Below the pieces are notes generated by a model that did not search any database, was not told the origin of the DNA, and worked only from the letters and a program-made list of their open reading frames with translations. A stretch of DNA of 64,000 nucleotides from Phanerodontia chrysosporium (Eukaryota; Basidiomycota; Agaricomycetes; Polyporales; Phanerochaetaceae), in the NCBI GenBank assembly GCA_001910725.1, contig MJGA01000001.1:1-64000 (forward strand). Reading direction: 5' to 3'. Made by a program: the position numbers and the translations under genes. The stretch's first letter is position 1. Every line of letters begins with the position of its first letter. Positions 33,179 to 45,852 of this stretch are shown here, piece by piece.

Positions 33179-36100
33179 CTAGCGTTCAGTAGCTCCCCTG
33201 AGCGAGTATTGTCCTGGGCTACACGCCTCGGGGTCCATCTTGAGCTTTTTCGCAGGAGGCTGCTCACTGGCAGCTCCCTCAGCTCCGGATAGACCCAGGC
33301 CAGGCTTCTTCTCCTCTGGAGCCGAATGCTCTCGTTTTGCTGCAGGGGTGCTTCCAGCACCATTGGTAGCCAAGCGGCGACTCGCGCCTGCACCGCCGAG
33401 ATCTTCAGTCTTGCGTGCGCCAAACCCTTGCCCTGCGTCCCCAACCTTCACCAGTGAGTCGACATTGTAGTGGGCCCCGTTCAGCCGTTCCTGTTGGGAT
33501 GCCAGCTGCGCCACCTTGTCGTACACGTCCCCCAGGACCGCCCTCTGTGCAGCCTCGTCGTCTCCAACGCTCGCCAGCACGGCGCCCGCGCGGTCTATCT
33601 CAGCGTGCCACGCCACCAGCGCCGCGAGCGCCGCCGTCTTGCGCACCTGTGTAGAGCGCGCGGGGCGTCAGCCCAGCGCATTCTGTGTCCACATAAAGGA
33701 CAGAGTGGCGCGTTCGAAAAACGTACTTTGCACCCGTGCTTCCGCGCACGCACGGAGACGGCCTCGCAGGCGGCTAGCGCCCCCGCGTGTGCTGCGGCCT
33801 CCGCAGCGACGTGCCGCGCGGCGGCAGCGCCGATGCCCTCGAGCGTGAGCTCTGCAGCCCGCGTGTCGCGGAGGAACGCGCGCACACGCGCGCAATGCGC
33901 GCATGCGCACGTCCACGTCGCGAGCTGCGCGAGCTGCCGGGGCGCGGTGGGCTGCGTGCCTACCGCGGCGTGCCATCGTGCCACAATGGCCGTGAGCGCG
34001 GGCGCGACCAGGGCGCGGCGCGCCGTGCGCTCGGCCCACGCCGCGAGCGGTGCAAGCGCGGCGAGGAGGACGGTGCGGGTGTACGCGGTGTCGAGCGTCG
34101 AGGTGTCGCTGAGCCGGTGCAGCGCCGGCGCGGCGGCGTCCGGGAGGCCGAGAGCTTCGCTCCAGGCCAGGATGTCGACGATATCGGTGATTGTTGCGAG
34201 GGGTGCCTGTGCGGCGTACCGCTGGGCGAGGTTCAGGATGGACTCTTCTAAGACGTCGGGTGCAATGACACCCTGTGATACGAGGGCTTCCCGTCCTTCA
34301 TGTAACGTGTCCACAAGCTCGTGGAGGTCGGACAGACTCATGGGCATTGCTCTCAACTCAGAAAGTAATCTGTATGTGTAAGGTCGGTTTTTGCGCTGGG
34401 TCGCAGAGACGTGGACACTACGCACCGCGCCAATCTCGCCTCCGGATTTTTCGAAAGAATGATAGCATTGAGGATTTCCTTCGCATGCCCTTCCCGATGC
34501 TCGTAGCCCCCGGTTGCTCGCCGTTCCAGTCTGTGCAGGTATGACTGCATGAGAACGTCGGTGAAACTCCCCAGGCTCTCCAGATGTGCACCAACTGCTC
34601 TAGCGCGCTCAGAGCAATGGACTAGGAGGGGCAACATGATTGACATGGCGAAATCTCCAGCGTCGCCCTCCTCTTCGGGAATATGCTCCTGCACAGTCTT
34701 CAGGGCAGAATCCACGAGGTCGATGCACCCGGACTCGGAAGATTCAGTGATGAATCGTCTTGCCATTTCGGCACCACCTTTTGCAGTGAATGACAACTTA
34801 GACAGCGCTGCCGAGAGTAGATCGTGTACAACCGAGTGTCTCTCTTCAAAGTCTCCAATGCGGCTGTCTGTGGACAGCGCAGCCACGAAGTCGAGTATGA
34901 CGTAAACATCCGCCGTGTTGATGATGGTCCCGATAATGCTAACAACATTAGACTCAGTATGGAAGGAAGGAAAGAAAGACTTACTTCTCCCGCAGAAATG
35001 GAAGGCCGCCGTGCTCTACAGCAGTGTCTAACAGGAGGTGGATGTCTTCGTTTCCGGGCTTGCGCATCGACTGGAGAACCGCTCGAGCCAGCTCTGTGGT
35101 CCACGATTCGATGTCGCTGGACCCTTCTGCGAAAGCTCGCAGGCATGATACAAATAAGAGCCGTCTTCTGGTGTTCTTATCAGCCCTGAGCATTTCCTCG
35201 AATCTGAAGTCTCCACGTCAGCATGAATGGATTTAGTCTGATAAGCAGTGACGCACCCCGCGCGGACTGCATCGAACCCGAATGTCTCTATCGCCCTCAG
35301 TTTCAGCTCGTCGGGTACATGTGCGAGAGCATCGTCTTCACATGCAGCGAAAACCTCGTGCAACAGGTCCTCCGCGCCCCACGCGCAAGCCGCTTCCATG
35401 CCAAGCGCCAGGGCACGCCGTTTGTCCTGCTGATGCCGCGAGACGACGTGGCGTGCGAGAGGCATATTGCGTTCCGATCCACGCAGGACGCCTTCCAGGT
35501 CGCTGCAGGCACGCGCGAACCCGCTTTCCCCGCTGTAACGCATCGTTCGTGCTGATCCACGCGGCCACAGCACTAGAAACAAACGTTCGTATACTGCGCC
35601 GTATGCAGGCGAGTGTTATAACGCGTAGAGCTGTATCTGCGAGGGCCACTCACCACGCTGGATGTAGCCTTCTCCCTGTGGTATAGAGATGCTATCAGTA
35701 GATGGACCTGGCAAAATAGGGTGAACACAGACTACGCCTGGAGTGACTTCAACCTCGCCCAAGGCTTCCTGTTCTGCCCACTGACCCGCGGTTATCTCCT
35801 CTACGATGGTGTCGGGGTCATCGATCTCTTCGTACCAAGGATATTCCTCCATAATAGTGCGGCCGTCCAGCGCACGGAGCGGGCCCGAGTATGGCGTGAG
35901 TTCCGTGTCCTTGTCGCCTAGTTTGAGAATGTGCAGGGTTTCGGCGTCATCGGGCCCGGGGATGCAGGTAAAGCTTGCATCAAAGATACTCTGCACGCCT
36001 CCGCTCGCGAAGCCAACGCTGAAGCCCCAGCGCGCTGCTGCGGTGCGCAGAAGGCTGAGTCGCCGTGAGTCCGCGCCAGCAAGGAGAGGTACGCAGGCCT

Positions 36101-37466
36101 TCGTCGACCCGGGTTCAGGTGGTGTGTCCGCGAACGCGTCATCACTGAAATCCTTGCCAGGAATGGAGTCCAGCAGGAAGGTAATGATGTCCGGTGTGAC
36201 TGGCCCCGCATCGCTCTTGTCGACTTCGGCGCTGACGTCGCAGGAGGTTGACTTTTCCAAATCCCCGCTCCAGGCCTCTAGCACGCGATTAAGGCAAGAA
36301 AGTGCATCCTTGTAGGGCGGCGGCTGTGGTCGCTCAGCCCCAGGCGCGCAGAGCAGGCTGTAGAGAAGGATCATGCGGTGTCCGTCCACGATGCGGTCTG
36401 CTTCAACCGTTACTGATGTATACCACGCGGCTGCCGATGTGACGAATAGGCTGTGGTCAACGGTGTCATGAATGCTGGATACCCCTTCGTGCACCAAGTG
36501 GAGTGCGCCACCGGAGTACTGGGCCGGGAGAGAGAGCATAAGCTTGGCGAAAACGTGGTCATCGTCGGATGTACTGTTTATGTCGTGTCAGGAATATTTA
36601 AATTTACTGAGTAAAAAGGCTCACATCATGGACTGAGGGAGTCTTCTCAAAGTGAGTCACGCCCCAAAACAACGAGTTAAAGGCACTTACTGCGCACCTG
36701 CCCCTAACAGGAGTACCGTGTCCAGTTCGTAGCTCGGCTCAGCCTCGTCCCGAGTAGATCCGAGTGCGCTGTAGGCATCTTGAATAGCACGTTCTAGGAA
36801 TCCTTGCCAAGCCTCGCTGAGAAAGGTGGCCTGGAAGCAGCTCAGATCGTACGAGGCGGTAAGTGTCAGTTTTACGTACCGATGCTGGCGGAAGCTCCCA
36901 CATATTTCGTGGAGTAGCAGACATATCGCTGGCCATGTTGATGTTTGATTGCACCTGTATGAAGTGCTCCTTGAGGTCGTCCGCGACCTTTGAAGTCAAC
37001 GGCAAGCCGACGATGCCGAAACTTGGTACAACAAGCACCGGGTTCGGGGCATCAACATAATCCCGGGTAAAGCAAAATTGAGACTGAAATGTTCTTTGCG
37101 AGTTGAGAATGCGCTTTATGTTGTGCTGCATCGATATGACTGAATTGGAAGCGTGTAGCTGGCAGACTCATGACACTCACTGTCACCAGGTTTGGGTCGT
37201 CCCAAGACTTGCCCTCAATATGGCGACCAGGTACCCATTCGTCATCGTCAACCTCGTAATTTCTAAATATCGAACCGCTTGTAGATGCTGAGTCCTGTTC
37301 CGACTCTGATAGGCCTGCGCCTATACCTGCACAAGCCGACCCGGGGATATAATCAGCGGGTTTCGATTGCACCCAGATTTGAAAGTGAATCACCTTCAAG
37401 AATACTGTCATCTGATGTCATAGTTTCCTCAGAGTCTGAGTGCAAACGTTCCGACTCGTCATCCAT
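33179..37466 (-). CDS. Large 2OG-Fe(II) dioxygenase-like protein with helical C-terminal region, metal ligands lost (paralogue A)
   Basis: About 1,100 residues in many exons, ATG 37466 (MDDESERLHSDSEETMTSDD) to TAG 33179. An acidic N-terminus is followed by APNPVLVVPSFGIVGLPLTS and a double-stranded beta-helix region (FAKLMLSLPAQYSGGALHLV). Where paralogue B has FLPHVDTEK and YTDVTHEIKP, this protein reads RLPQSMITS and YTSVTVEADR, so both HxD ligands and the distal His are replaced; the Arg of GHRMILLYSL remains. A helical region of about 600 residues follows, then WTCACAHCARVRAFL...RHV, and a basic PPAKKLKMD close to the end, similar to the c-Myc nuclear signal. Probably a nuclear pseudoenzyme. 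The exon holding RLPQSMI is placed by comparison with B and is the least certain. Confidence 0.68.
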
Positions 37467-38285
37467 GGCGACTTCTCCGTGGTTGTTCGACTTCAGACGC
37501 GACGCGGCGCACAGACGCGAGGCCGACCAATCACGTGACCCAGAACAAACGCCCATGAGGCCTCGCTGGTCAACCACATCTATCATAGCGCTTGTCAATC
37601 AGCTAGTATATATCAACTCATGTTATCTCATACACCTACATACTCTGAAGTCTCTAAGTTAGGACTGGGCTACTGAGAATGAGGCCTTGAGGGGCGACGT
37701 TGGACTTTGGACAGGGCTTACTACTTACTTTCTGATCGTAAAAATAGCCGAAAATGCGGAAGAAATACTCATTGCTATGTACAGCGAGAGAGTGTCATAG
37801 ATCATGCCCCTATGGGCGAGCGGCACGAGTGCCGACAGCGGTCAGGAGTTTACCGGGTCCGCGGTGCCAGCGGTCCATCTGAGAGGTCATTGGCGCCGCG
37901 CACAAGTGCCAGCCTCCCCCTCCGCACCCACACCATCCAGCCCGGAATGCACCGCAAGTAAGGTGTCTGAAAGGGTAGGCTAGGGACTTGTTATACACCT
38001 GGATCACATAGTCATAGGCTCTACGGCATCTAGCGTTTCATACGCATGCAGTTCTACAGCTTGGCTTGCTCCACAATCCAACTCAGACATCTCGCAGCAA
38101 GAATGATCACCAACCTTGCCGCAACAAATATATCGTAGAACCGCCAGCTACTTGTGGGTACCCTCGGTTTGGTCGGCGCGCATGACCTACGGCGCCGCTG
38201 AAGTCGAAAATTTGATGAACGTTTCGGCGCCGTCACCGTCTGGCGTTAAGGCAAGAGTCAGGCCGATTGTCTGTCCTCCGGCACC

Positions 38286-40288
38286 ATGACCAGCACTGGA
38301 AGCGGTACGGAGATACAGCCGGCAATGCAGGACATTATGGTGAGTGGCATCGCTCACAAAAGGTCAGTTCTGCTCATAGCTAGAAGCAGAGCAAGGCCCT
38401 CGAGCGAGCCACATTCACTTTCCGTGGGACATCGATTGAGGTCGATATGCCTCCCTGGTTTGCGTGGCCTGCCGCAGGCACGTATAACCTGGAGACACTT
38501 AATCCGCACTACTGGGAAGGCCACTACATACGCGTCAAGGCCTGGGGTGTCATAAAGATGGCTCAGCAAGGGAGCCTGCTAGACGAGCTTTTCCGCTTTC
38601 CGAGGCAAGGTCAACACTTCGCACTGATACCGAAACCGCGCTCAAACATCCCCCTACAGTGGGCGCACTTTGGACCTGGTGCCATATCCGACACCCTTGC
38701 AGACGTGCCCTGCAGCACGCTCCATGCTGCAACGCTTCTGTCGACGCTCAACGATGTCCTCGGGACGGAGCATGGAATCGACGCGCCCGGTATGCAAGAT
38801 TTTATGGGCTATCTGCTCGAAACATGTCAGGATTTTGGCGAGGCATATGGCTTCTCGCGGAGCTACCTCACTACACTGAAACAGGACTTCACGTCGGTCG
38901 TCCCAGACCTCAAACAGAAGCGCGTCGCGCACGAGAAACTCCGCCGGGGGGCTGTGCGAGACGGGTACATCTCCCAGGCGCAGATGTATGCTCGGCGCGT
39001 ATGGGACCTCCGCAGCAACCGCGTCCTACCATCGTTCACTGCCTCTGTTATCTGGCCCGTCTCGCACAGCTGGGTGGACGAAGACGCCCGCGCCGACGTC
39101 TGGACGACTATCAACGGGCGCGCGTGGCCGGTGCCCCTTCCGCGGGCGACGACGCTCGCGCATGTTCGTGTTGAGTTACTCAACCTCGGCGCTGAGCATG
39201 CGTGGCTCGACGTGCTTTGCCTGCGCCAGCGCAGCCCAGGAGCCGACGACGAGATCATACGACGCGCGGAGTGGCAGATCGATGTTCCTACCATCGGGTT
39301 CACGTATGCGAACATCGAGAACCCGTGCGTCACTTACTTCAATGGCCTGGGTGTCCCGTTCGACTCTGATCCGAGCATCCGAGCGGGCAAACGCCACTGG
39401 AACAATCGCGTCTGGACGATGCAGGAGGCAACTGACTCATGGCTTCCCGGCGGCGCAACGGGCACGACGGACACGGAAGCGGGTGCCCGCGAGTTCTTCG
39501 CGAAGGAGTTTTGGCGTCCCGACGTCAGCCTGAAGATGAACCGCCTGCGATACATGGCTGTTTCGCTCGTAGAGATGCGTCGCCGGTACAGCACGACCCC
39601 GATTGATGTCATTGCGTCTCTCGCATACGTCTCTGGGTGCAGCACGCTGCCAGTCTACTACGAGGACATCACCGCCGAGCACGCGTGGACTGCCCTACTC
39701 AAGCACTTCAACCCTTGGATGCGCGGGAACATCTTCATCCGACATGCCCGACTACGCCCTGACGACACTATGTTGTTCCCCACATGGGCCCAGTTCTTCG
39801 GCGAGAACGACGGCGGACGTGGCAAGGACATAGTCGACGATGCAACGCTGCAGCTCGTCAACGAGAACGACCGCTCGACATTGGAGCCCGGACTATACTT
39901 CCAGCAAGAAGTCGATTCGTTCGGCACCCTGCTTGTTACGAAGCGTGGAGAGAAGGACGCGGAGCAGTGCGAGACTCTAGAGCTCAAGTTCGACGGTTCT
40001 ACTGATGAAGACGCCGAAGCTACATTCGCGATATATGCGCGTGTGGGAGGGCTAGTCGAAGAGGGCAAGACCTATACGTTCCTCTCAATTATGCGGAACG
40101 CCAAGACGACGTGGCTCGTAGGGGAAGTGGTCGGGACCCGCGAGGTCCAGGAGTGGGTGGGACGAGACCAACCAAGGAGGCCGGCTGTGGCTGTTGAAGT
40201 TCGCAAGTGCGGTGTTATACTCGCTCAAGATGAGTCGCAGACACTTCCTCCTTCGGAGAAAATATCTGTTGTGTACCTTCTTCCATAG
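38286..40288 (+). CDS. HET-domain-like (heterokaryon incompatibility) protein 2
   Basis: Two exons: ATG 38286 (MTSTGSGTEIQPAMQDIM), a short intron of about 40 nt ending near 38382, then an open frame to TAG 40286-40288; about 650 residues. HET motifs: VSHSWVDEDAR, LNLGAEHAWLDVLCLRQ and HWNNRVWTMQEA. The frame is intact throughout, including the C-terminal domain (TYTFLSIMRNAKTTWLVGEV) that is frameshifted in HET-like protein 1. Homology to that protein starts at FTFRGTSIEVDMPPW, upstream of the long frame's first ATG, which supports the two-exon start. It is flanked by the two dioxygenase/CxCxxC paralogues. A role in nonself recognition or cell death is inferred from the family only. Confidence 0.83.
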
Positions 40289-40382
40289 CACGCGCAAGCT
40301 GCTGTCGAGTCATGCCTGTCTTATAGCACTCCGGAGATTACAGGCACTGTGTATTAATGCAAAATTGCTTGACACGACAATC

Positions 40383-40890
40383 ATGAGGACGGACAGGGAG
40401 ATCGAATATCGTTTCCGCCTCTTCCCCGCCGGCCTCTGTGCATACATCCCGAGAGCGTCTGCAGGACGGCCGCGGAAGCCAGACTATAGCATGGACCCTC
40501 GCGCGTTGAATGCACGTATCTTCTCTCCTGAGATGACTACCACGCCGTGGTGCTCACTGCTGCACATAGGTCTGGGTGAAGGGTCTGCACGTATATTCAG
40601 CTTGGAACGCCGAACGCGCGCGCGGACGACAACTGTTGGTGGACATCAGCTCCGATGTGGTTGAACAAGAAAAGCATGTTATACCCGAGCTATTTGCAAA
40701 GGTCGCTGAGCTGCTCGCCATGGAATCCAAGGGAATTACCCAGAAGTCGTCATTACCATGCTCGACCCAACGCGAACGGCGTCCATCGGTTGGCTGCAGA
40801 TCGCCGAAATGATGTATGCCCAGCAACGAGTCAAAGGGTGTAGAGCGAGGTCTGTGTCCCAAGAGACGAGCGCGGTGAGCAGAGAATACA
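40383..40890 (+). pseudogene. Unrecognised coding remnant, frameshifted
   Basis: Protein-like text runs MRTDREIEYRFRLFPAGLCA...IFSPEMTTTPWC, then in another frame GRQLLVDISSDVVEQEKHVI and PELFAKVAELLAMESKGIT, then in a third frame VVITMLDPTRTASIGWLQIA and EMMYAQQRVKG. The last switch is at a CCC run (40739-40741) where one more C would restore the frame. No domain is recognised. It is downstream of HET-like gene 2 on the same strand. Confidence 0.35.
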
Positions 40891-41739
40891 TGTGTTAGTA
40901 CATTTCGAGGTTCGCGGACTGCATATAGTAGATGTCTATTATAACGCTTAGGCAACCTGATTACTGGCACAGGTATGGGCTGCGGTACATATTTTTGCTT
41001 TCGTGTGCATGTAACCTCTCGTATGGCCTCTGCGCTACTACATACCGGAACACCACAGCAGTGCCAGCAGCGTGAGGCGCCTCACGGTCTACCGGCCGGC
41101 GATCTGGGCAGTTCGCGGTCCCGTGACTTGAATATTACACCACGTGTCTGCACGCGTCCGCGGGAATACTTTGCGTCAATTTGCATATGCAGAACTAAGC
41201 AGCATATGGTTACCCTCATGCACGCTCACAAAGGTAGAAGACATGCAGTAATAGCACACCTTGCCGGTTTTTATATACAACCAGTAGCATGGTCGATGTC
41301 AATGAGCACAACGGTGGGTAAATGATGCCGGGCATTGCTGAAAAAAAAAAGAAAAAAAAAGTATATGTTCGGAGTACTGTATGGCGGCGCGTCGTATGAG
41401 CGCGGTCACAAAGAATCTGGCAGCTGCGGGTTCGTAGCCAGGGAAGCAGTGGAATGGCTCGAGCATTGTCACCGGAACAAGCGCACACGCACGTTCTCTC
41501 CTTTCCTCTACCGTCAACAATCTCTCCTGACCTCAGCCTCGCTGGCCGTTGCAAGTCAACATTTGCACAGCTGTAGTCAGCACATCTACATGCGTATCTG
41601 AAGCTCAGCCGACCTCTAAAGCTCATATAGTCTCGACATTTGCTCCTCAAAACCCAGTTTCGTCCGCGACGACTTCGATTGTGACAATAAAATTGAAACG
41701 ATAGACGCGTCAAGGTTTGGGAATACAGAGGCTGAGACG

Positions 41740-44700
41740 ATGGACAGCGAAATGGCGCATATACAAGGGGTATTCGACGTCAGGGTAAGTTGTAGCCAGT
41801 GCTCGTACCCCTCTACGCTAACAGAGAACAGAACGAGCTCGAAGCCGCCCTCAGCAACCGCACAAACAACTTTCAAGCTGCATTCTCGTTTAGCAAGACC
41901 TATTCCGATGCACCAAACCCCGCTTTGAAGCTATCCGACCTGGGGATCGTCGGTCTGCCCCTGAGCACACGAGAGGCGGAGGCCGTCAAGTCGCGTAGCA
42001 GGCAAGCCCCGTTTGGCATGGGCGAGAGGACAGTCGTAGACAGGACCGTGCGGGATACGTGGGAGATGGATGCAAGCCTGGTGCGTCATCATACTTGACG
42101 TCCATGCCATGCTAAACCCAAACCATGCAGGTATCCTTCGCGAACCCGAAGTGGGACCAGTTTGTATCACAAATCGTCTCGGAGGTGTGCCAGACTCTAG
42201 GGGTGAATGTCGCGGCAAGTCGTCCACGCGCGGAGCTGTACAAGATGCTGCTATATGAGACGGGGTCTCAGTAAGTCCTCCTACGCTGTGTCTTTGCTGC
42301 TCTGACTAGGCACTAGTTTCCTTCCACACGTCGAGTAAGCACCTCAAAGTTTCTTCGCAAATATATCTAACAGGAACAGCACCGAGAAGGCCGATGGCAT
42401 GTTTGCGACAATTGTAATCGTACTGCCGTCTCACTTCACCGGCGGTGCAGCACACCTCTCGTTCGGTGACCTATCAAAGGTGTACGACTGTTCTGCCACG
42501 TCTCAACTCGAGACTACTGTGCTGGCGTGGTACACAGACGTAACGCACGAGATTAAGCCAATCACATCCGGCTACCGACTTGCGCTCTCATACAACCTCA
42601 TACATACGACCAAAGCTCTGCGCCCCGCTCTGGTGAGGCACGATAGCCTGACCGAGAAGCTCTCAAAGGTTTTGCTGGCATGGCAGGATCAAGAAAATGC
42701 CCCGGAGAAGCTGTTGTACCTACTCGACCACAAGTACAGCGAGGCGAACCTGCGTGCGAGCGCACTGAAGGGCGCGGACGCCCAACGCGTCGCGCTGCTG
42801 GACGTGCTGGCGAAGAAGTACGGCTTCCGGCTCGGGCTCGCGAATGCACACTGCAACCTGCGCGGATACGCAGAGGACTACGGCCCGCGGCCGCGGCGCG
42901 GTGGCTGGTACGGTGGCAGCGAGGACAGCGACGAGGACGATGTCGATTTTGCAGAGGTTGAGGAGCGGGAGATGACGATCGAGCATTTTGTCGACCTCGA
43001 CGGTGGGCTTATCGCGCAGAAGCTGGAATTCGACGAGGAGACGGAGACGATCCCTGTGGACCTCGCAGACTCGGTCGAGTCTGGGCCGCACGACGGTCAG
43101 GACTACGAGGGTTACATGGGCAACGTGTGTGTTTCCGCGTTCTCTCCAGCTGCGGCGTGCTGACCGTGTCTGCAGGGCGCAGGATCGCTTTCACGATGTA
43201 TGTCCCATGTTGACGCGTTTCCTTCGCGATGCTAACGTTCGCAGGGTACCGCCGCACGGTTCTCGTCATCTGGCCCACCAAGAACAACTACACCGTGTTG
43301 TACGATGGCCAGACCGGCTTCAAGCACGCCGTCGAGGATCTCTACGAGGAGCACACCCCCGAGGCCGAGCGCCGCCTGGTCGAGTTTGTGCTTGCGCACC
43401 GCGCGTACGGACCGCGTGAAGCCGCGGGTGCAGTGTGCATATCGGCCCTCGTGGCCGGAGATGCAGGACTATGGCAACGCGCGATCGCTCTGTGCGCCGC
43501 AGAGGGCGCAGGCACGACGGTTATCGACGCCGAGGTCTGGCATGAGGCGCTCGAGAAATGGGGCTGGGACACTGTGCGCCCGAGGTACGCTCTGTTTCCG
43601 TGCCGGCAGCGTCTTGCCTGAACGTCCTTCCAGTTTCGAAGTCATGCTGAAACACGACTCGGGGAACAAGACCCGACTCGACTTTTTGTGGTCCCTCCAG
43701 GGCGAGCCATGGAAGGCGATCACGTCTGATGAGGAAACGGCCAAAGCGCGCCATGCGGAGATGCAGTCCTGGGTTGTGGCTCAGGTCCAAGCGGTTCTCA
43801 CGTCCCTGAAAGAGCCCACCGTGGCCGAGTGCCCAGCACTGATCAGGGCAGCGCAAGAAAACGGCGGTATACGCTGCTTAAAAGAGCTGTACGCCCATAC
43901 GTTCTACTCTCGTACACTTTCTGATGCCTGCATAGCATAGTGCCCCAATTCATCACCACGGCAGCTGAGGAGTTGCTCCGCGAGCTCGCCGCCCAGGTGT
44001 TCGGCGCCGACTTCCCGGAGTCTGAGGAGAAATCGACGGTCATTTCAGCGCTGCTCAGCGCAGGCATCCGCAAAGCGACGTTCTTTACGCCAAGAAAGCC
44101 TCAGCCGTCGTATTACTCGTACTACGGAAAGCCTCCACAGGCACCGACAGAGGACAGAGCAGCGCTCGCAAAACGCTATCTGCAGACATGCGTCGTGCTC
44201 GGCTGTCCGGATCTGGTAGGAAACGTACTGGAGAAAGTTGGCGACACTACCGCGCTGCAGGCACTGCATGCTCAGGAGTGCGCGCGGAATGTCATGCTCC
44301 CAGTTATTGCAGCATGTGCGGAGCGGATGCGCACCTCACCCAACAGCGTACCCAAGGCGCAACTCGAGAGCCTCAAGGACCGTGCTGTGGCGCTTTACTT
44401 CGAATGGTTCGTCGCGAACACGACAACTGTGACACAGCTGGATATTCGGGCACTTATGAACGCTGTCATTGTCGATGGTGATGCTACCATGTTTGTCGAC
44501 AAGTGAGTGGCTCTGGCGTCGTCAAGACCTTTCCGTTCACCTGAAAGCTCTTTGTAGGGTTGTTCCGCGCCTGGAGGCGATGCAGTTTAGCGAGACGGGC
44601 CTCCGTGCCCTCATTGACGAGCTACATACCCAGCGTGCACGCTTCACCTTCCCAGAGGGATACGCGGGTCGCAGGTTTGACGACATCTTCAACCACTTCG

Positions 44701-45852
44701 TCGACCGCTTCACGTGTACATCCGCCCCGCAAAGCGCTTTGGGTATAATCGAAACCCTTGATTGGCTACGAACAATCGGCACAGCGGCGGCGTGGAAAAA
44801 GGCTCTGAAGCGCTACGTGGAGCTACCGACTGCGAAAGCAAAATACGCTAAGAGCGTGCTCGTTCCCCTCGCGCCTGCGCTCCGGCAGTGGGGTACCAAA
44901 CACGGAGTGCTCGAGGAGCTTGCATTTGCGTTTCAGGGGCTCATGCAGACCTGGCTGCGGCTCGTACTGGGTCCCGCCCGGGAGCGAATGCAACTCTCTC
45001 CAGCCAACTGTCGGCACTAAACAGGTGGACCTGCTCCTGCCTTCATTGCAGCGAGGCCAGACGGTTCTTGACGACGGGTCCTGAGCGCTCGAAGACATTG
45101 CATCGCATCGGCGCGCCAACCCGCAGACACGTCGAAGGTTTCTTAGTCGCGTATGCCCGCGGGCTCGCGACGTACGACACTGTGCGGACGACGCCGCAGG
45201 GTCTGACGGTAAGCTAGAGTTTCAGGGAATCGCGGTCTACAACGTCGCTCAACCATCCTCGCAGATTACGAAGAGCGACGCGCTGCATAAGCTCTTGGTC
45301 TGGAGAATAGAGCATGCGAACGGAAAGGCGCTCCTGAAGAGCATCGCTCCGGATGATGCCCAACTGCACCAGCTTCTCGGTGCGGAGTACGGCAACATCC
45401 TGGCTGCATTGCGGGGCTTGCCGCACCCACCGTCTGCGGCCCAGACGGCAGCAAGTGTGCCGTCTGGTTCAAGCACCAGAGCGACGGCCTCGACGCCCGT
45501 GGTACCAGCGCATGCAGGCCAGGCACCTCAGGCAGGCCCGCCTTCGTCTGCTGCCGTCCCCGGTGCCCCTATTGTGTCCGCCGCACATGCTCGCCTCGCA
45601 CAACTGCCCCAGGACTTCCAACTCCCGGCCAGCGTCGCGGCACAGGCCGGCCCCTCTGCGCCTCTGTCACAAGTCGAGCTGCCCCCGAATGTGCTCGCGG
45701 CGCTGTCAAAAAGAATAGATAGCCGTTCTCTTGCAGTGCCCGCTGAGCCTTCAACGAACACCGGCGCCACCGTACAGAGTGCTGGCGAGCGGCCGGCGAA
45801 AAAGAGGAAGATATTCCCTTCCAACCCAGATGATATCATCGATTTGACTTAG
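41740..45852 (+). CDS. Large 2OG-Fe(II) dioxygenase-like protein with helical C-terminal region, intact iron triad (paralogue B)
   Basis: About 1,130 residues in a dozen exons. After APNPALKLSDLGIVGLPLST come LYETGSHFLPHVDTEKADGM (HxD) and FATIVIVLPSHFTGG, then WYTDVTHEIKPITSGYRLAL with the distal His and the Arg that binds 2-oxoglutarate. These fit the prolyl-4-hydroxylase-type 2OG-Fe(II) oxygenases. The HxD lies on an 18-nt exon (42317-42334) using acceptor GAACAG at 42379. TVLVIWPTKNNY opens a long helical region, ending in WTCSCLHCSEARRFL...TRRHV. The C-terminal tail is Ser/Pro/Ala-rich with PAKKRKIFP (nuclear signal-like) and a last IIDLT resembling a SUMO-interaction motif. One apparent lost base near 44980 shifts the frame before LSALNRW. 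The start could lie further upstream, since the frame is open above ATG 41740. Confidence 0.72.
42317..42334 (+). other. 18-nt micro-exon carrying the dioxygenase HxD histidine
   Basis: Bounded by CACTAG and GTAAGC; it encodes FLPHV and part of the Asp codon. Paralogue A has a 21-nt counterpart at 36625-36645. Confidence 0.6.
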
